DNA from: Strix aluco
Lineage: Eukaryota > Chordata > Aves > Strigiformes > Strigidae
Direction: 5' to 3'
DNA: 64,000 nt
NCBI RefSeq assembly: GCF_031877795.1
Contig: NC_133943.1
Coordinates: 11,215,001 to 11,279,000, forward strand
The notes beneath the pieces are model-generated. The model saw nothing but the letters and a program-made list of their open reading frames with translations. It searched no databases and was not told the DNA's origin. A program made the translations under genes and the position numbers. Below, piece by piece: positions 1 through 11,632 of the stretch. Positions within the stretch are counted from its first letter, which is position 1, and each line of letters starts with the position of its first letter.

Positions 1-540
1 CGGCAATGGGAAAGGCGGAGGGAAGCGGCACACACGTGCATGCAGAAGTCATAAAGAGGAGCCCCGTCGGCAGCAGCAATGAGGCATGGAGACAGCAGCC
101 AAACGAAAGGTTACCATGAAATCCTGCAGGGACCACTGATGTTGGCATTTGGCTCCAAGAGAGATAACATCATCGGTGCCCGGAGCTGCCGGAGTTGTGG
201 GCTTCTACCCGGCTGGGGAAGATCGGCCAACTAATCTATCACCAGCAGAAGCGCTGCAGCCGCACAGCTGGATGAATAAGCAACGCGGGACTCCTGTAAC
301 TTGGAAGCACCTGGGTGTATAGCACCAGCCGAGCTGCAGGGACATACTCTGTGCACAGGTGTCATTATCAGGCCAAGGCTAAATCAGCCTCACGGCTTTG
401 CTCAGCCAGGCACAAGCATGAAGGTGAAGGAACAAAGCAGCAGCAAGGCTCCAAAGCTGGGCCCACGGACGACTGACTTGGCTCCGACCGTGAAACGCAG
501 CATCACGCAGGGCTAACGCCACACGTGTACCTCAGCTGCC
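1..540. other. CpG-enriched left edge, no recognised gene
   Basis: I counted about 26 CpG dinucleotides in these 540 bases, roughly one per 21, while neighbouring blocks such as 5281-5400 have almost none. Bird DNA is normally CpG-depleted through methylation, so this may be the shoulder of a CpG island or an exon of a gene or non-coding RNA to the left. An open frame runs from 301 to 516, but it matches no family I know and has no clear start context. The function is unknown. Confidence 0.4.
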
Positions 541-3127
541 AAGTCCCACTGTGAGAGGCTATTCTGGGAGCTGCAACAAAAGAGAGTATCCTCTCGCAAC
601 CCAAATAAATACCTCTGCAGTTGTTCATGAAGGTTTTCCAGCTGGGGAAAGGTTATGTTGTCTGTGCAACTGCTGGGGTTTTCCCAAAATATGGAAAGAA
701 TTTTTTGGGTGTCACCAGTGAATTCGCTACCTGGCAGAGCTGTCACACATGAATGAAATCCTTGAGAAACAACTGATCTATGCAGCAACAATGGCCATGT
801 AACCTACACCCAAACCCACTGCTTCATGCAGTTTTTTATGGTTAAAGTAGATTTATGGTTAAGAGTGCCTCGTCTTTGGGAAAATTCGTGTCTGTTTGAT
901 AAAGATGAGCGAGGAAAGGGTCTGAGAGCATAACAGGGCACGTTTCAGAGCATATTGCAGTGGCTTTGGCTTGGGTCTGTGCTGAGTGTGTGTTTCTGGG
1001 AATGAGGCATCGCAGCCAGAAAATCCACCTCTTTCTCGCATTTCCACGAATTCCAGATGCATTGGCAGCTCACCTCTGGCCTGGGAACAGGCAGCTGGGA
1101 GGGGAAATATATTGGACTGTTTTCTGCCCATGTCTCCCTTCAGAGGATTTGGAGTTTTCATTTTTTAGACTCTCACCCTACCCTGAGCTGAAGTACATAA
1201 GCACTGTGTGTTAAAAAAGGTGGCTTCTTAAAAGACAGGCCTGGGTGACAAAGTTAATGCTGTGGTTGTTAAGAAGAATAAAGTATTGATTTGTCTATGT
1301 TTTTTAAATGACTTGAAACCATGATATGATTCTGCCTTAAAGCAAAAATCCAGCCTGTATTTCATCATTATAGAAGAGGGGAGAGAGAGATTCCTGCAGA
1401 GATTATTGTATTTGTGAGACTGGGGTTTTTTTCCTCTCTGCACATGAACAGCCCATGTGAGACTAAGTACTTTCCATGTGACTAACTCATTCCCATGCTT
1501 GCTGTGTAACAGGGCATTTAAAGCATCAACAGGCAAGGTCAGAGCCTGTTTGTTGATGCTAATGTGAGAACAAACATTGCAGAAAAAATTGGGATTATAA
1601 AAGTACATGTGTGTTGCCCTCAAGTCTGTTCCCTTCTGGGGAACAGCCTGTGTTTGCCGGGGACTCTCTTCTCTCTGTCCCTCCATGCTCTCTAGCACCT
1701 GAGGTAGAAGGGAGCCCCACTAGAGCTGGAAGGAAGGCGAAGGAGCTGAGTTGGGTGCCGACGGGGTGCGTGAAGGCACTGGATCGCACAGTCGCTGAGC
1801 TGATGGGGCGTACCAGCCCCGGGGAGAGCTTCCTGCTTCCCTGAACAGCTCTTATCTGTCCTGCTCTAATGCAGTATGGTATCTCCAGGAAGCAGGGAGC
1901 TTCTTAAGCTATCATCTTAGTACTTACTGGTGTCATTATTTAGATTTGTATAGTTTGTATTTTGTTAGGCCTGCCCTTTCTCCATCCAACTCTGTGCTTG
2001 GGACAGTAGTTCTGAGCAGGCAGGAGTTGAGCAATCTCCCATTGATAATAGCAGGCAATGAATTGGTTAATGTCATGACTCAAACTGAGATCTGAACACA
2101 TCTTCATTTTGCTGGTTTTTTTTAAGTTTCCCATGTTCACAATGGTGGCTAAAAAGAGCAGAGGGATCAGATTAGCATCTGTATTTCAGAGGTATGAACC
2201 TTTTGAGGAGGCATTACATTTTTAACCTGAACTATAGCCATTTCAGCAGGAAATCTTACTTGACTACAAAAGCAGAAAAATTGGAGCAATCCCTCAGAGG
2301 TGGATCTATCGGCAATTTATACAGCCCCTTGCCGCAGATAGGAAGGAGATGTCTCAAAGCTTGGGGCAATCCCCAGCCCCTTCCACATCTGTATCATGCT
2401 GTTTCACAGCTGCAAGAAAGCCTGGTCAATCCAGCCTTGATTTCCAGCCTCTCTGTGCCCCGCTGGTAAGATCTCTGTGAGTTGCAGCGAGGTGGGCAAC
2501 CTCTGTATCTTCAAGTACTGGTGAGAGACAGATCTGATAGATCAAGTCCCATTTCCCCATGGGGCCAGTGGAGTGAGGGCAGAGCATAGTGTGCCCAGCC
2601 TGTCCAGCCCCGCTGCCCTCCAAAGCCTGAAAGGGAGAGAGATGCTGCCTCAGGCACCCACTCAATTCTTGACTTTATGTCCAACATATCCACATTACTG
2701 CTGCAACACCATTAAACGCTTTTTTTTTTTTTTAATGACTGCTGGAACATTTTTGTAATCTTTTTTTTTTAACCTTAGAACTATACAGAAAGTGACAGCA
2801 CAGTAACTATTTGAAGCTCTTCTGGATGTTTATTACTGACAGGGCAGACATGACTCTGGGCTGCTGCAACTTCAGCAGCCCTGGGGAGAAGTCCTGACAT
2901 CTCCATTTCTGGAGGACAAATGTGTGAATGGGCAGAAAGCAGGGAGAGACCAACATTTATTGATCCACTGCTGGAAGTATAAAGGGGCTTTACAGGATTA
3001 TTGTCAGTGATGGGCTGATTGTGCTGATTAAAACAAAGTAAAATGAAGAGGAACTGATCAAATATCCCCTAGCAAGAAGTGATGAAGGTGTTCAAAGATC
3101 ACATAACATAGATCCTGGTCTGCAACA
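541..3127. other. Non-coding DNA, no gene seen
   Basis: This is moderately AT-rich single-copy sequence. The open frames on both strands are short, overlapping and unlike any known protein. Visible low-complexity pieces are a short AG run near 1378-1392, a run of 14 T at 2720-2733 and a second T run at 2761-2770. I see no dispersed repeat, tRNA or exon with convincing splice signals. Confidence 0.6.
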
Positions 3128-3214
3128 TTTCTAATGTTTGATTAATCACTGGCGTAAGCTTGTAATTAGCACTAATTAGATGTAGCACGGAAATCCTTGA
3201 AAACTGTTCAAATC
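3128..3214. promoter_or_regulatory. AT-rich homeodomain-like module, copy 1
   Basis: TAATTAG occurs at 3163-3169 and again at 3173-3179, 10 bp start to start, about one helical turn. It follows the palindrome GATTAATC near 3140-3147. The block resembles the one at 3960-4026: both contain TGTAATTAGCAC, then an (A/G)GATG(T/C)AG block, then CTGTTCAAATC, in the same order. TAATTA cores are the usual targets of Antp/Lhx/Dlx-type homeodomain proteins. That this is an enhancer is inference; it could also be an unrecognised old repeat. Confidence 0.3.
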
Positions 3215-3959
3215 AAGTTTCAGCTTCTTTCTGATCTATGATTTACACTGCAAGAAAAATCAGTTTTCTTTCCATCTCCTGGTGGTGCACAGTCACTTTT
3301 CAATACACTCACGCTGTCATTCAGTAGCAACTGCATTTTGCTGCAGAGGCAGCAATGTATGAACTTTGCTATTGACATTCAAATAGATGGGAATGGACAG
3401 TTATCCAGGCTTCAAAGTCACCAAACTACTAGCTTAGGTTCCAGATACTTCTTGGTTTTGCCAACCAATTTGATCATTGGGCTAAAGGTCAGGAAAGAAT
3501 TTTCCTCTGACTTTACAATTCCTTAGCCACTTTCTTCCGTCTCAGTGCATCTAAAATCCTGGGAATAGAGAACTAGCTCCCTTTAGCCTCTTGTGCGTTT
3601 GACTCTCTGTAATTCCTACAAAAACACATAAAACCTGAATGAATCTCTACAGTCTAAAATGGCACTGACCAGCCTGGCTGCCATTTCTTCTGCTTTTGTT
3701 GTGCTGGAGGATCAGCTATGCAGCTGTACTGCAAAACCGTGGGCTTGGTTTATTTGCAGCGTGTTTTCTGCTCTTTACAAGCATGTTGAAAGTGATTTGT
3801 ATAAAACTGAAACCATTGCGGTTAATATACAGGATAGAGAATGAACTGGATATGAAATTAAGAAATGCTAATTCTGTCACCCTTGAACACAGTGGCTGCA
3901 GTGAGGGAAAGGTGAAGTTATTTGGCAAGCAAAGAGCAAAGTGAATGGCAGTTGAAAGG

Positions 3960-4026
3960 CAGTGTTTTGATAGGCACTAATTATTAAACTGTAATTAGCA
4001 CAAGGATGCAGTGATCTGTTCAAATC
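3960..4026. promoter_or_regulatory. AT-rich homeodomain-like module, copy 2
   Basis: This is the partner of the segment at 3128-3214. It holds GCACTAATTA at 3974-3983, TGTAATTAGCAC at 3990-4001 and CTGTTCAAATC at 4016-4026. The blocks are in the same order and orientation as in copy 1, offset by about 812-829 bp. Conservation of order argues for a shared origin by local duplication, or for two copies of one old element, rather than chance. No function is shown by sequence alone. Confidence 0.3.
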
Positions 4027-4039
4027 CCAGCTAAGCAAA

Positions 4040-7000
4040 CAGGTAGAGGTTAAAGACAAAAGTAACTGCAGAGTTGCCAACCTTGCAGCTGCAGATGCTG
4101 AAGAGGCATAGCACGGGCAGTGCGGCCACATGCTGATCCCCCATCTTTTAAGGCACAACACTTTGGGCCTGTGTCCTATCATCTGCTACCACGGAGGGAA
4201 AATAGCAGGTTGGTTAGTTTTGGAGAACCACAGTGGTTCCCTGTTGTGCTAAGGTCAGAGCTGGATTCACAGCAGGCATCCTGGCCAGCCCAGAGGAGGC
4301 TGGGGCCAGGATGAGCAGCCAGTGGGCAGCTGGAGCTGCGAGGCAGGGTTCAGAGGGGAACCAAGGGCCAGCCAGGCTGGAGCACTGCTCAGCCCAGAGA
4401 CCACAGCTGGGCACAGAGCCTGAATTGGACCTGGACCTCACTGGGCATTGGAGGCTTGGATGGGATGTAGGGCAGGAGTATGGTGGGGTGAGGGGACCGA
4501 AGGCTCTCTGAGATGCTCAACCCAGAGAGTACTGCAGCAGGAAAACAACATCTCCAGCAAAGGAGCCACTGAAAATCAGGAGAACAAGGTTTAAATCAAT
4601 TTCCTCCAATATAATGGCAACTGCAATCGTGTTTATTCACCAGCAGCGAGACATTTGAAAAACCTGAGCTTGTTAGCAGCAAACCAAGGTTAAAAATATT
4701 GTGCTATTGAAAAGTCTCACTTTCCCTCTCCTACAAAGCCATTCTGAAATCTAACCAAGGGCTGAGAGAGACCTGGAAACTTTTCACCTTGCCTTGAGGG
4801 TGTAGTCAACTAGTCACTGAATCTAAAAATAGTCTTCAGAGTATTGATTAACCCGTCTGAAGGAAGCAACAATGAATTAGAGAGAAGAAAATGAAACCAA
4901 GCAAAGCGTCAGAGCGTATTTGACAGCAAGATCTCAGGAGTAGCAGAAGATCCTTTATTATGAGTGAGTGGCTGTTGCTTTGTAAAGATACTCTATTTTT
5001 ATTCATTCTCAGCCAGCAGCACTATACCTATAGAAGTCCACTCAGCATGGTAGGAAGACCTTTCTCCTAGGATGGTAATTTATCTAATTCAATGATTTTC
5101 TCCTGACTAATTTTTCACTTGTGTCCTTTTCTTTTTTTAAACACAGGATGATTCTCCAGTGTGTAGTCTGGAGTTTTAGAGTTTGCTTGATAATCTCTTG
5201 GTTATTTGTGTAGATTTAAGCATATAAATTTTATAAAGATTATTACCAAGAAAAGTAAGTCTCCCTCACTGAGGGAACAGATCCAGCCACACAGAAAAAA
5301 ACTCAAAAATAAAACAAACAAAAAAACCCACACTATAAAATCCTGTTGAGCACTCAAATCCCAGGGAGGAAAACCATGACAATGCTTAAAAATAGAAAAA
5401 TTAGGATCTTATTTCCACAAGATTTTATGATCTTGCCTCAAGATTTTATATGAGATCATTAATTGACTATTTAAACTTGAGAGCTGCTACTCTTAATATC
5501 ACAGTTTCGTTGGAGATCAAAGCAAGTATATGACTATATGGAGTATGCAAAAGCGCAACATCAAGTATGGATTCCTTCACAACTGTTCTTCTGTTACCAG
5601 GAGAAATCCAATTACAATAGGCAAATACCTATAATCACATCAGCTTCATGATAACTCTTCCTTCTGTGTCTTACTATCTCGCAATAAACCAACAATCAGT
5701 GTGTGTAAACACCACATGATGGCTGATCTCTGTTATTATGACCTTTCTCATGGTGAGTAATCTCATCTGCCCTCACAAGTGAAGATAATTGCTAGATTAG
5801 ATTAGTGCTCACATATTATACTGCATATCTCATGGATATTTTTTGCAGTCCTATGGGTGCAGTAGGACTGACTGGGAAAAGCTCTAGCCAAGATCTACAG
5901 GGAGGGAGAGGAAAGGGTTGTATGGCTCCAAAGACTATTAAGGCTGCAGTAAACGGTAAATGCAGTCATCAGCGAGGTGGAGGTTTAACTTCTTATCTTA
6001 AGACACCTTCACATGCTTTACTGAGCCAAGCAACTCCAACTGGAGCCATTTGACTGAAAGGTCAATAAGCAAAATGCAGAGTCTGGAGAGCAAAAAAGTT
6101 CACAAAGGGGGAAACAATTCTATGAAAAGTCTGAAAACAAAACCAGAAAAATCTCACTGTGCTAGAACAGGCTGATGACATGAAGGAAACAGCACAGTAC
6201 CTGGACCACTTTCAAATCCAGCCAGGATCGGTAATGACCAAAACAGCCTTCGGAAAGCTGCCTCGCTGCCTCTGCAGGGACCCCGAGCAGAGCCAGCGCA
6301 CAGCCAGGGCACTAACTGGCTTCTTGGCCAAGCCAAAAAAATTCCTGGCATGGAGGCTTTTTCAAAAGCCAAACTTCACTTCTTTAGAGATACACCAAGT
6401 GCCCACCAGTCAGTGACCACTTTTGGCTACTGCCACAGCAGGTCAGGCTCACCAGGTAGATCTACAATAGGGAACAAATATTTTCAGCACAAACCCAAGC
6501 CGGCCTTCATATCTACATTCAGTCTATCCAGAAAATCGGGGTACAAGTCTCTGCTTAAGCAAATGTTTTCAAAATTGCATGAGGAAATGTCTGCCACCCA
6601 TTAGTGTACACCCCTACCGGCATGGGGACATGCCTCCAGTATGCTCACACCCACTCCAACACCACCAGCTCTTGCACTGGTGACACATGGCCAACAAGGC
6701 AGACTGTGGAGCCCTTCTTAAGTCCCAAAATATTACATACTATGAAATTATGTTGCTTGTGCTCCTGATAAGGACTATTCTGGATAAATCAGATAGCCTT
6801 TCTGTGAAACACACAATTCTGGATAAATCATACCGCCTTTCTGTGTTTCTACTGACAGAGTTGGAACAGATGCTACGTGATTCTAGCTCTGAAGATGTGT
6901 ATTTCCTCTTTCTCTGACTGCTAAGGTACTGCCCAAGTATTGGGAGACAAGAAAAGTAAAATAGATCCTTTCTCCAGTTCATTCTCTTCATTTAGAAATT

Positions 7001-7370
7001 GCTCATTATTTAATTCAGGAGGAAAAGCTGTTAGGTGTAAAGGAGACCCAGCAAATTTCTAAATGCAGCATCTCTAAAGAGAACAAATACATTTACAATG
7101 TCATGGAGAGAGTGGTCTAGCAGGTGAAAGTTTGCTGTGGAGGGATTCATGCCAGCTCTCTGCTAACAGGATCCATTGCAAGCATCCTCTACAGACTGCA
7201 ACATGAAGGCAACAAGACACCTAGCACTGTTTTGACAGGGAATGGTAACTAATTAATACAAATTGTATAATTCTTTCTTTCTTTCCTGTTTTTTAGGAAT
7301 CAATCCTCAGATCACAGTTGTCCCAGCAGCAAAGAAATCATCTCTTGCAGACTTCTAGAGAGCATTTGTG
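4040..7370. other. Non-coding DNA, no gene seen
   Basis: This block is mostly AT-rich, with a GC-richer part around 4250-4520. A short imperfect direct repeat with a 21-bp period lies at 5418-5450 (CAAGATTTTAT twice). A 39-bp-period duplication at 6777-6854 is listed separately, and a TTTC run lies at 7271-7286. Open frames are short and unlike known proteins. Confidence 0.6.
6777..6854. repeat. Tandem duplication, period 39 bp, two units
   Basis: The units start at 6777 and 6816. Both open with ATTCTGGATAAATCA, then five variable bases, then CCTTTCTGTG, so about 27 of the first 30 bases agree and the last nine diverge. Because 39 is a multiple of three, an open frame crossing it on either strand shows a 13-residue repeat, but I see no other sign that the region is coding. 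It is best read as a local replication-slippage duplication. Confidence 0.75.
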
Positions 7371-7372
7371 TC

Positions 7373-7460
7373 TTCATTTTACAATGGAGAAAATTGAGGC
7401 ACCAAGACTTTAACTGACACTAATCAATGGCAAAAAGATCTTTGGATCTCAGTGCAGCCA
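7373..7460 (-). repeat. MIR-like ancient SINE fragment
   Basis: The segment reads close to the reverse complement of the MIR core: ATTTTACAATGGAGAAAATT, then GAGGCACCAAGACTTTAACT and a trailing GACAC. These correspond to the MIR phrases 'ttttacagatgaggaaact', 'gaggcacagagaggttaa' and 'cacacagc'. MIR/CORE-SINEs are amniote-wide fossils, so strong divergence is expected. The far end near 7460 is uncertain. Confidence 0.55.
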
Positions 7461-10400
7461 AGGTTTACCCTTCGAAGTTTTAAATGACCTTCCCAAAGTC
7501 TTAACAGAGTGAACCTGCAACCACTAGAAAGCTGTTAGCTATAAGATCAGCAGTGTCACATCAGATCATCCCTGCTTTCCATCTGAGGATATTAGCTTCC
7601 TCCAAAGCAAAATGCTGAAAATGCAAAGACACCTAATCCAAAACATGTGCCCACAAGCCTGATATGGAAAACAATGTTTCCCTCTGCTTATTCAGTTTCT
7701 TTTTTGTCACATGCACTGAGAGAATCCCACCGGGCAGTTTGGTAATTATCACAGGAAAAATGAAAAGCCCCCCTTGCCTTCCACGTTCATGCAGCAGTCC
7801 GAGATGTTTCTCAGGCTTTCACCACACCCTCCCTGACTGCACCATCCTGGTTTCATGGTACATGTGGACACACGTACACACTTCTGAAAGGCCATTTCAG
7901 GAAGGCAAATCCTGAAATTCTGCTGCAAGTTTGTGAAGTCTTTAAAACCGGCAGAGTTAAAAAGGTATTTGGTAATTTCCCCAAATACCTGAATTTGTGT
8001 GTCGCAAATGATACAAGAAGAGAGGTAGAAGAGAATTTGTTTTAAAATACTGACATCTGCCTCACCTTATAGAACATGATGGGAAATTCAATAAATATAT
8101 GTATTACATAGCACCTGGAGAGGTTATTCACTGTCTGCAGGTGGGTGCATGTTTTGCTGTAGTGCAAAAGGAGTGTGTTTAGGAAAGAGGGAGTAGCCAG
8201 CCTTCTATTGAGTTTTTGTTTGTTTTGTTATTTTTTAAGATGAAGGGGAAGATACACCTGCCAAAGAAATGAACCTGGGTTGTGAATAAATGAACTCACA
8301 GAAGGAAAGAAATATTTGTTTAGCTCTTATTCTCTTTATGCTACACCTGGCTGCCAGAGCCACTGCAAAATTTCTAACAATCTTACCAGGCTATTTGCAT
8401 TTAAATCGCTTTTCCTAACATTATGTAAATCTCTTAGTAGAGCTGAAGTTTTCTTTTTCTCTTGGGAGCTGCACTCAGTGGTTTACGCTCAGTCCTACCC
8501 TGTTCTCCCCTCTCTGCTCCATTGGGTTATATTAGCACCACATGAAACTATTTATGAAACTCCATCTCTCATAGGTTTTGTCAGGAGCTGGGTCAAAGAT
8601 GATGATATGCAGATTTCTCAGATCTTCATAACAAAATTACATTACAAATGAATTCATGCTTGGGTCTAAACGAGAACATATGCTTAAGTCCAATGTTATC
8701 ACAATTCAGAGGTGTTGTCATAAGGCTGTATTTCCAAAGTGACTCTTCTGTGGTATTTTCAGTACTGTCTATTTAAGGATTCTTCTGCCTTGGACTGCAT
8801 CAGAAGAGTACTCTTACCAGTTGGGGAACTGTGTGGATAATTTTTTAATGCAGAAGTTTGCCTTTTTCCCCTCTGCAAATTTCAGACAGCTGGAAACGGA
8901 GTATCAGGTTTGCAGCTCTAGCTCCAGTCTAGCTCCAAACCCAGAACTCTGCCCAGGCCTGTGTAAACACCTACATTTGAGCAGATACTTGATTCCGTGC
9001 TGAAATTCTGTAAACTTGGTTTTGAATGGTGGATGAAAAGAATAGCACAGCAGCAATAGGAATCCAAAAATTGCAAGCAAAAGCAACGTCAGCTATGCCT
9101 TCTACAGTCTTTAAGTCAAGACAGTGAAATAGGAGCAACGAAGAAGACATGAGAAAACCGTCTCTGCTCTAATTCTGGACTTGACTGAAGACCGGTCCAG
9201 TCCCTACCTCAAATTACCACAACTCCAGGGCTTTCCTAATTAACTTCCTATAGTGCTTGTGGACTGCAACCCAGACGAGACAGAGCATGGAGAGGCTGCA
9301 GCTCAAAGTCTTTTGATACTGAATATTCAGGCACTCCTAACATACTTCATTGCTTAAATGGGGGGGAGGGTTGCAACACACCACCATTTGCCAATCTCAT
9401 ATTACCCAGAGAATGCCCATGTGTCAGGGAAATTCCCAGCTGGTAGGTGGGATGGGCTACTTTCCATAGGAGCAGCACAGGGAAATGGGAACAAAGATTT
9501 GGACAGGAGCCAAGGCTCATGGACACTACAATGAAGTTATCTGGATACTTGGGTGGGCACGCACACCTTAGCTTGGAAAAAAGAAAATAAAATTAAAACC
9601 TCATTATTATATCCTCTTAATGTTATCATAAATCAAAAAAGAAATAGCTGCAACACCAGACATCCAGTCAGAGATCACCTGGTATTTGTTAGTCATATTA
9701 GCCTAACATTTTGCAGCCCTCTCTAATAGTTGCAATGTACTTTTCACCCTGCTCTCTAGGTACCATCCACTGGATATACTATAAGGTTTAGTCTCTCCCA
9801 AGCAAACCACTAATGTTTGCCAAGTACTTTGAGATCATCTGATGAAAGGCTCTATAGAGCCACAATCTATTATTTCTCAGTCAGAAAAACACATTTGCTG
9901 AACAGGAAGAACAAAAGAATGAGCTATGGGCCCCCAATAAGCATTCAACACAAGTTAATTTGCTCAGCAGCTGTATTTTGCTGAGACAGATTGCATATTT
10001 TCATTGTTAAAATAAAAATGTCCACTGGGCTTGTATCCTTCATGCTTTACACTGCTGCCTGTTACATTCCGAGTCTAGTCTAGTGAACAAATTCAATTCC
10101 TTTAATAAATAAGAGATCCACTCGAATAATTTTGCCTTTGTCCAGGCAAAAATTAATGAAGCCAGAAGACATACAAGGCTGCAGAATCTTCCCCCTCATG
10201 GAAAAAAAATAGTGGAAAACTGGCACCTAGCAAGGCAGACAGTATGTGTGAATCATGGCTGCCTGCCGACGCGCCTGATTCAGAGCAAGGCAATAAGAAC
10301 AATAATACTGTGCTACACCAACTAACCTTCAAGCTTAGTCACAGTTTCACACAGCTAATGAGCAGAGGGAGCAATGAATCTTCGATTTATGGCGCTCTGT

Positions 10401-10890
10401 TCCGATAGATTTAGCCTGAAGACAACAGCAGCATTTCCCTGCATCTCTAATGACTTATCTTGTCTTTAGGTCTTTTTTTCTCCCTTGTCCTTTCCTACAT
10501 CAGTGATTTTTTTAAAAATCATTATTGAATTTTTAAAACCCCGGTGGGTAAGTTCTTATCATCAGCTCCTACAGTAAAAAAATGGAGTAACACCCATGAA
10601 TCTGCCAAATTTTGCTCCTTGTTGTTTTTCTCATCTCCCTGTTTCTCCTTCATGAGACTGTTTACACAGAACTTCAGGGCTGTCGTGCAATACTCTTGAC
10701 TATGCAAGAGAAGATGCTTTGACTCCAAACCCCTGCTTTCATGCATACTTCTTTTGTAAATTACCCAAAGTGCCTCCTGTTTTATTTTTAGCGCGGAGGT
10801 GAATCATTCAGGAAAATCTGATAAAATCCATTTAACCATAGTTAAACTATCAAAATCTGAGCGAGTCCTAGTTAACTTTTAAGAAGTTTA

Positions 10891-10938
10891 CACATGTTTA
10901 TTTGAGCTCACGTGATTAAAGCGAGCACATGTTTATTT
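10891..10938. promoter_or_regulatory. Paired forkhead-like direct repeats
   Basis: The 13-mer CACATGTTTATTT occurs at 10891-10903 and exactly again at 10926-10938, 35 bp apart. TGTTTATTT fits the general forkhead (FOX) recognition pattern, and a TCACGTGA-type E-box core (CACGTG, 10909-10914) lies between the copies. Binding is inferred from motif resemblance only; an exact 13-bp repeat at this spacing is modest evidence. Confidence 0.25.
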
Positions 10939-11568
10939 TAACTCTAACAGAGTGGCTCTGGACTTAGAACCCATGGAGAATCAGGCCTGTAAACATACCC
11001 AGCATTACTGTATGGAGACATAATGAAGGCAGAATTGGGGGGAAAATGTCACAAACAAAACATTTTGGGGGGGAAATGTCAGAGGAAAAATGTGCTACAT
11101 TGACATCAGCAGCTCAGATGAAGGGGGTTGCTTCCTTTAGAAAGGAATTGGGTTTATTTTGAGGACAGAAGTAGTGAGATGGCAACACTGATGCCCATAG
11201 CACATGTGAAGTACAGTCTCAGCCTCGAGCCCAAACGTGCATCGTGTTTGGAGAGCTTGTAGCCTGCTCCAGGTGAACTCCACAATGCATGTGGGATGAG
11301 GAGGACAGCAGTGGTGGGGACAGGCAGAAAGCAGAAAGCCATCACCACCTATCCCCACCTGCCTTCACCACTGTCAGGCAGATAAATCAGCCAGGCTTTT
11401 CTTGGGAAATACCTGATGTGTGCTGCAAGGTAGAAGGAATATAGGATGCCGATATAGATATCCACCCCACAGGTGTGCTGTGCATGTCTGCCAGGTGCCA
11501 GGCTCTAGGTTGTTCCAACCCTTCTTCCAAGAGGCAGATAATGCTACAGACCCCGTTTTGTGAAATTT

Positions 11569-11632
11569 AAAAAAAAAAAAAAAAACACAAAAAACAACAC
11601 CCCCCCCCAAAAAAACAAACAAAAAACCCCAC
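11569..11632. repeat. A-rich / C-run low-complexity tract
   Basis: About 17 A in a row (11569-11585) are followed by mixed A/C, nine C (11600-11608) and further A-rich CAAA-type units ending in CCCC. The tract could be the decayed tail of a retrotransposed sequence, but I see no recognisable body next to it, so simple low complexity is the safe call. Confidence 0.8.
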
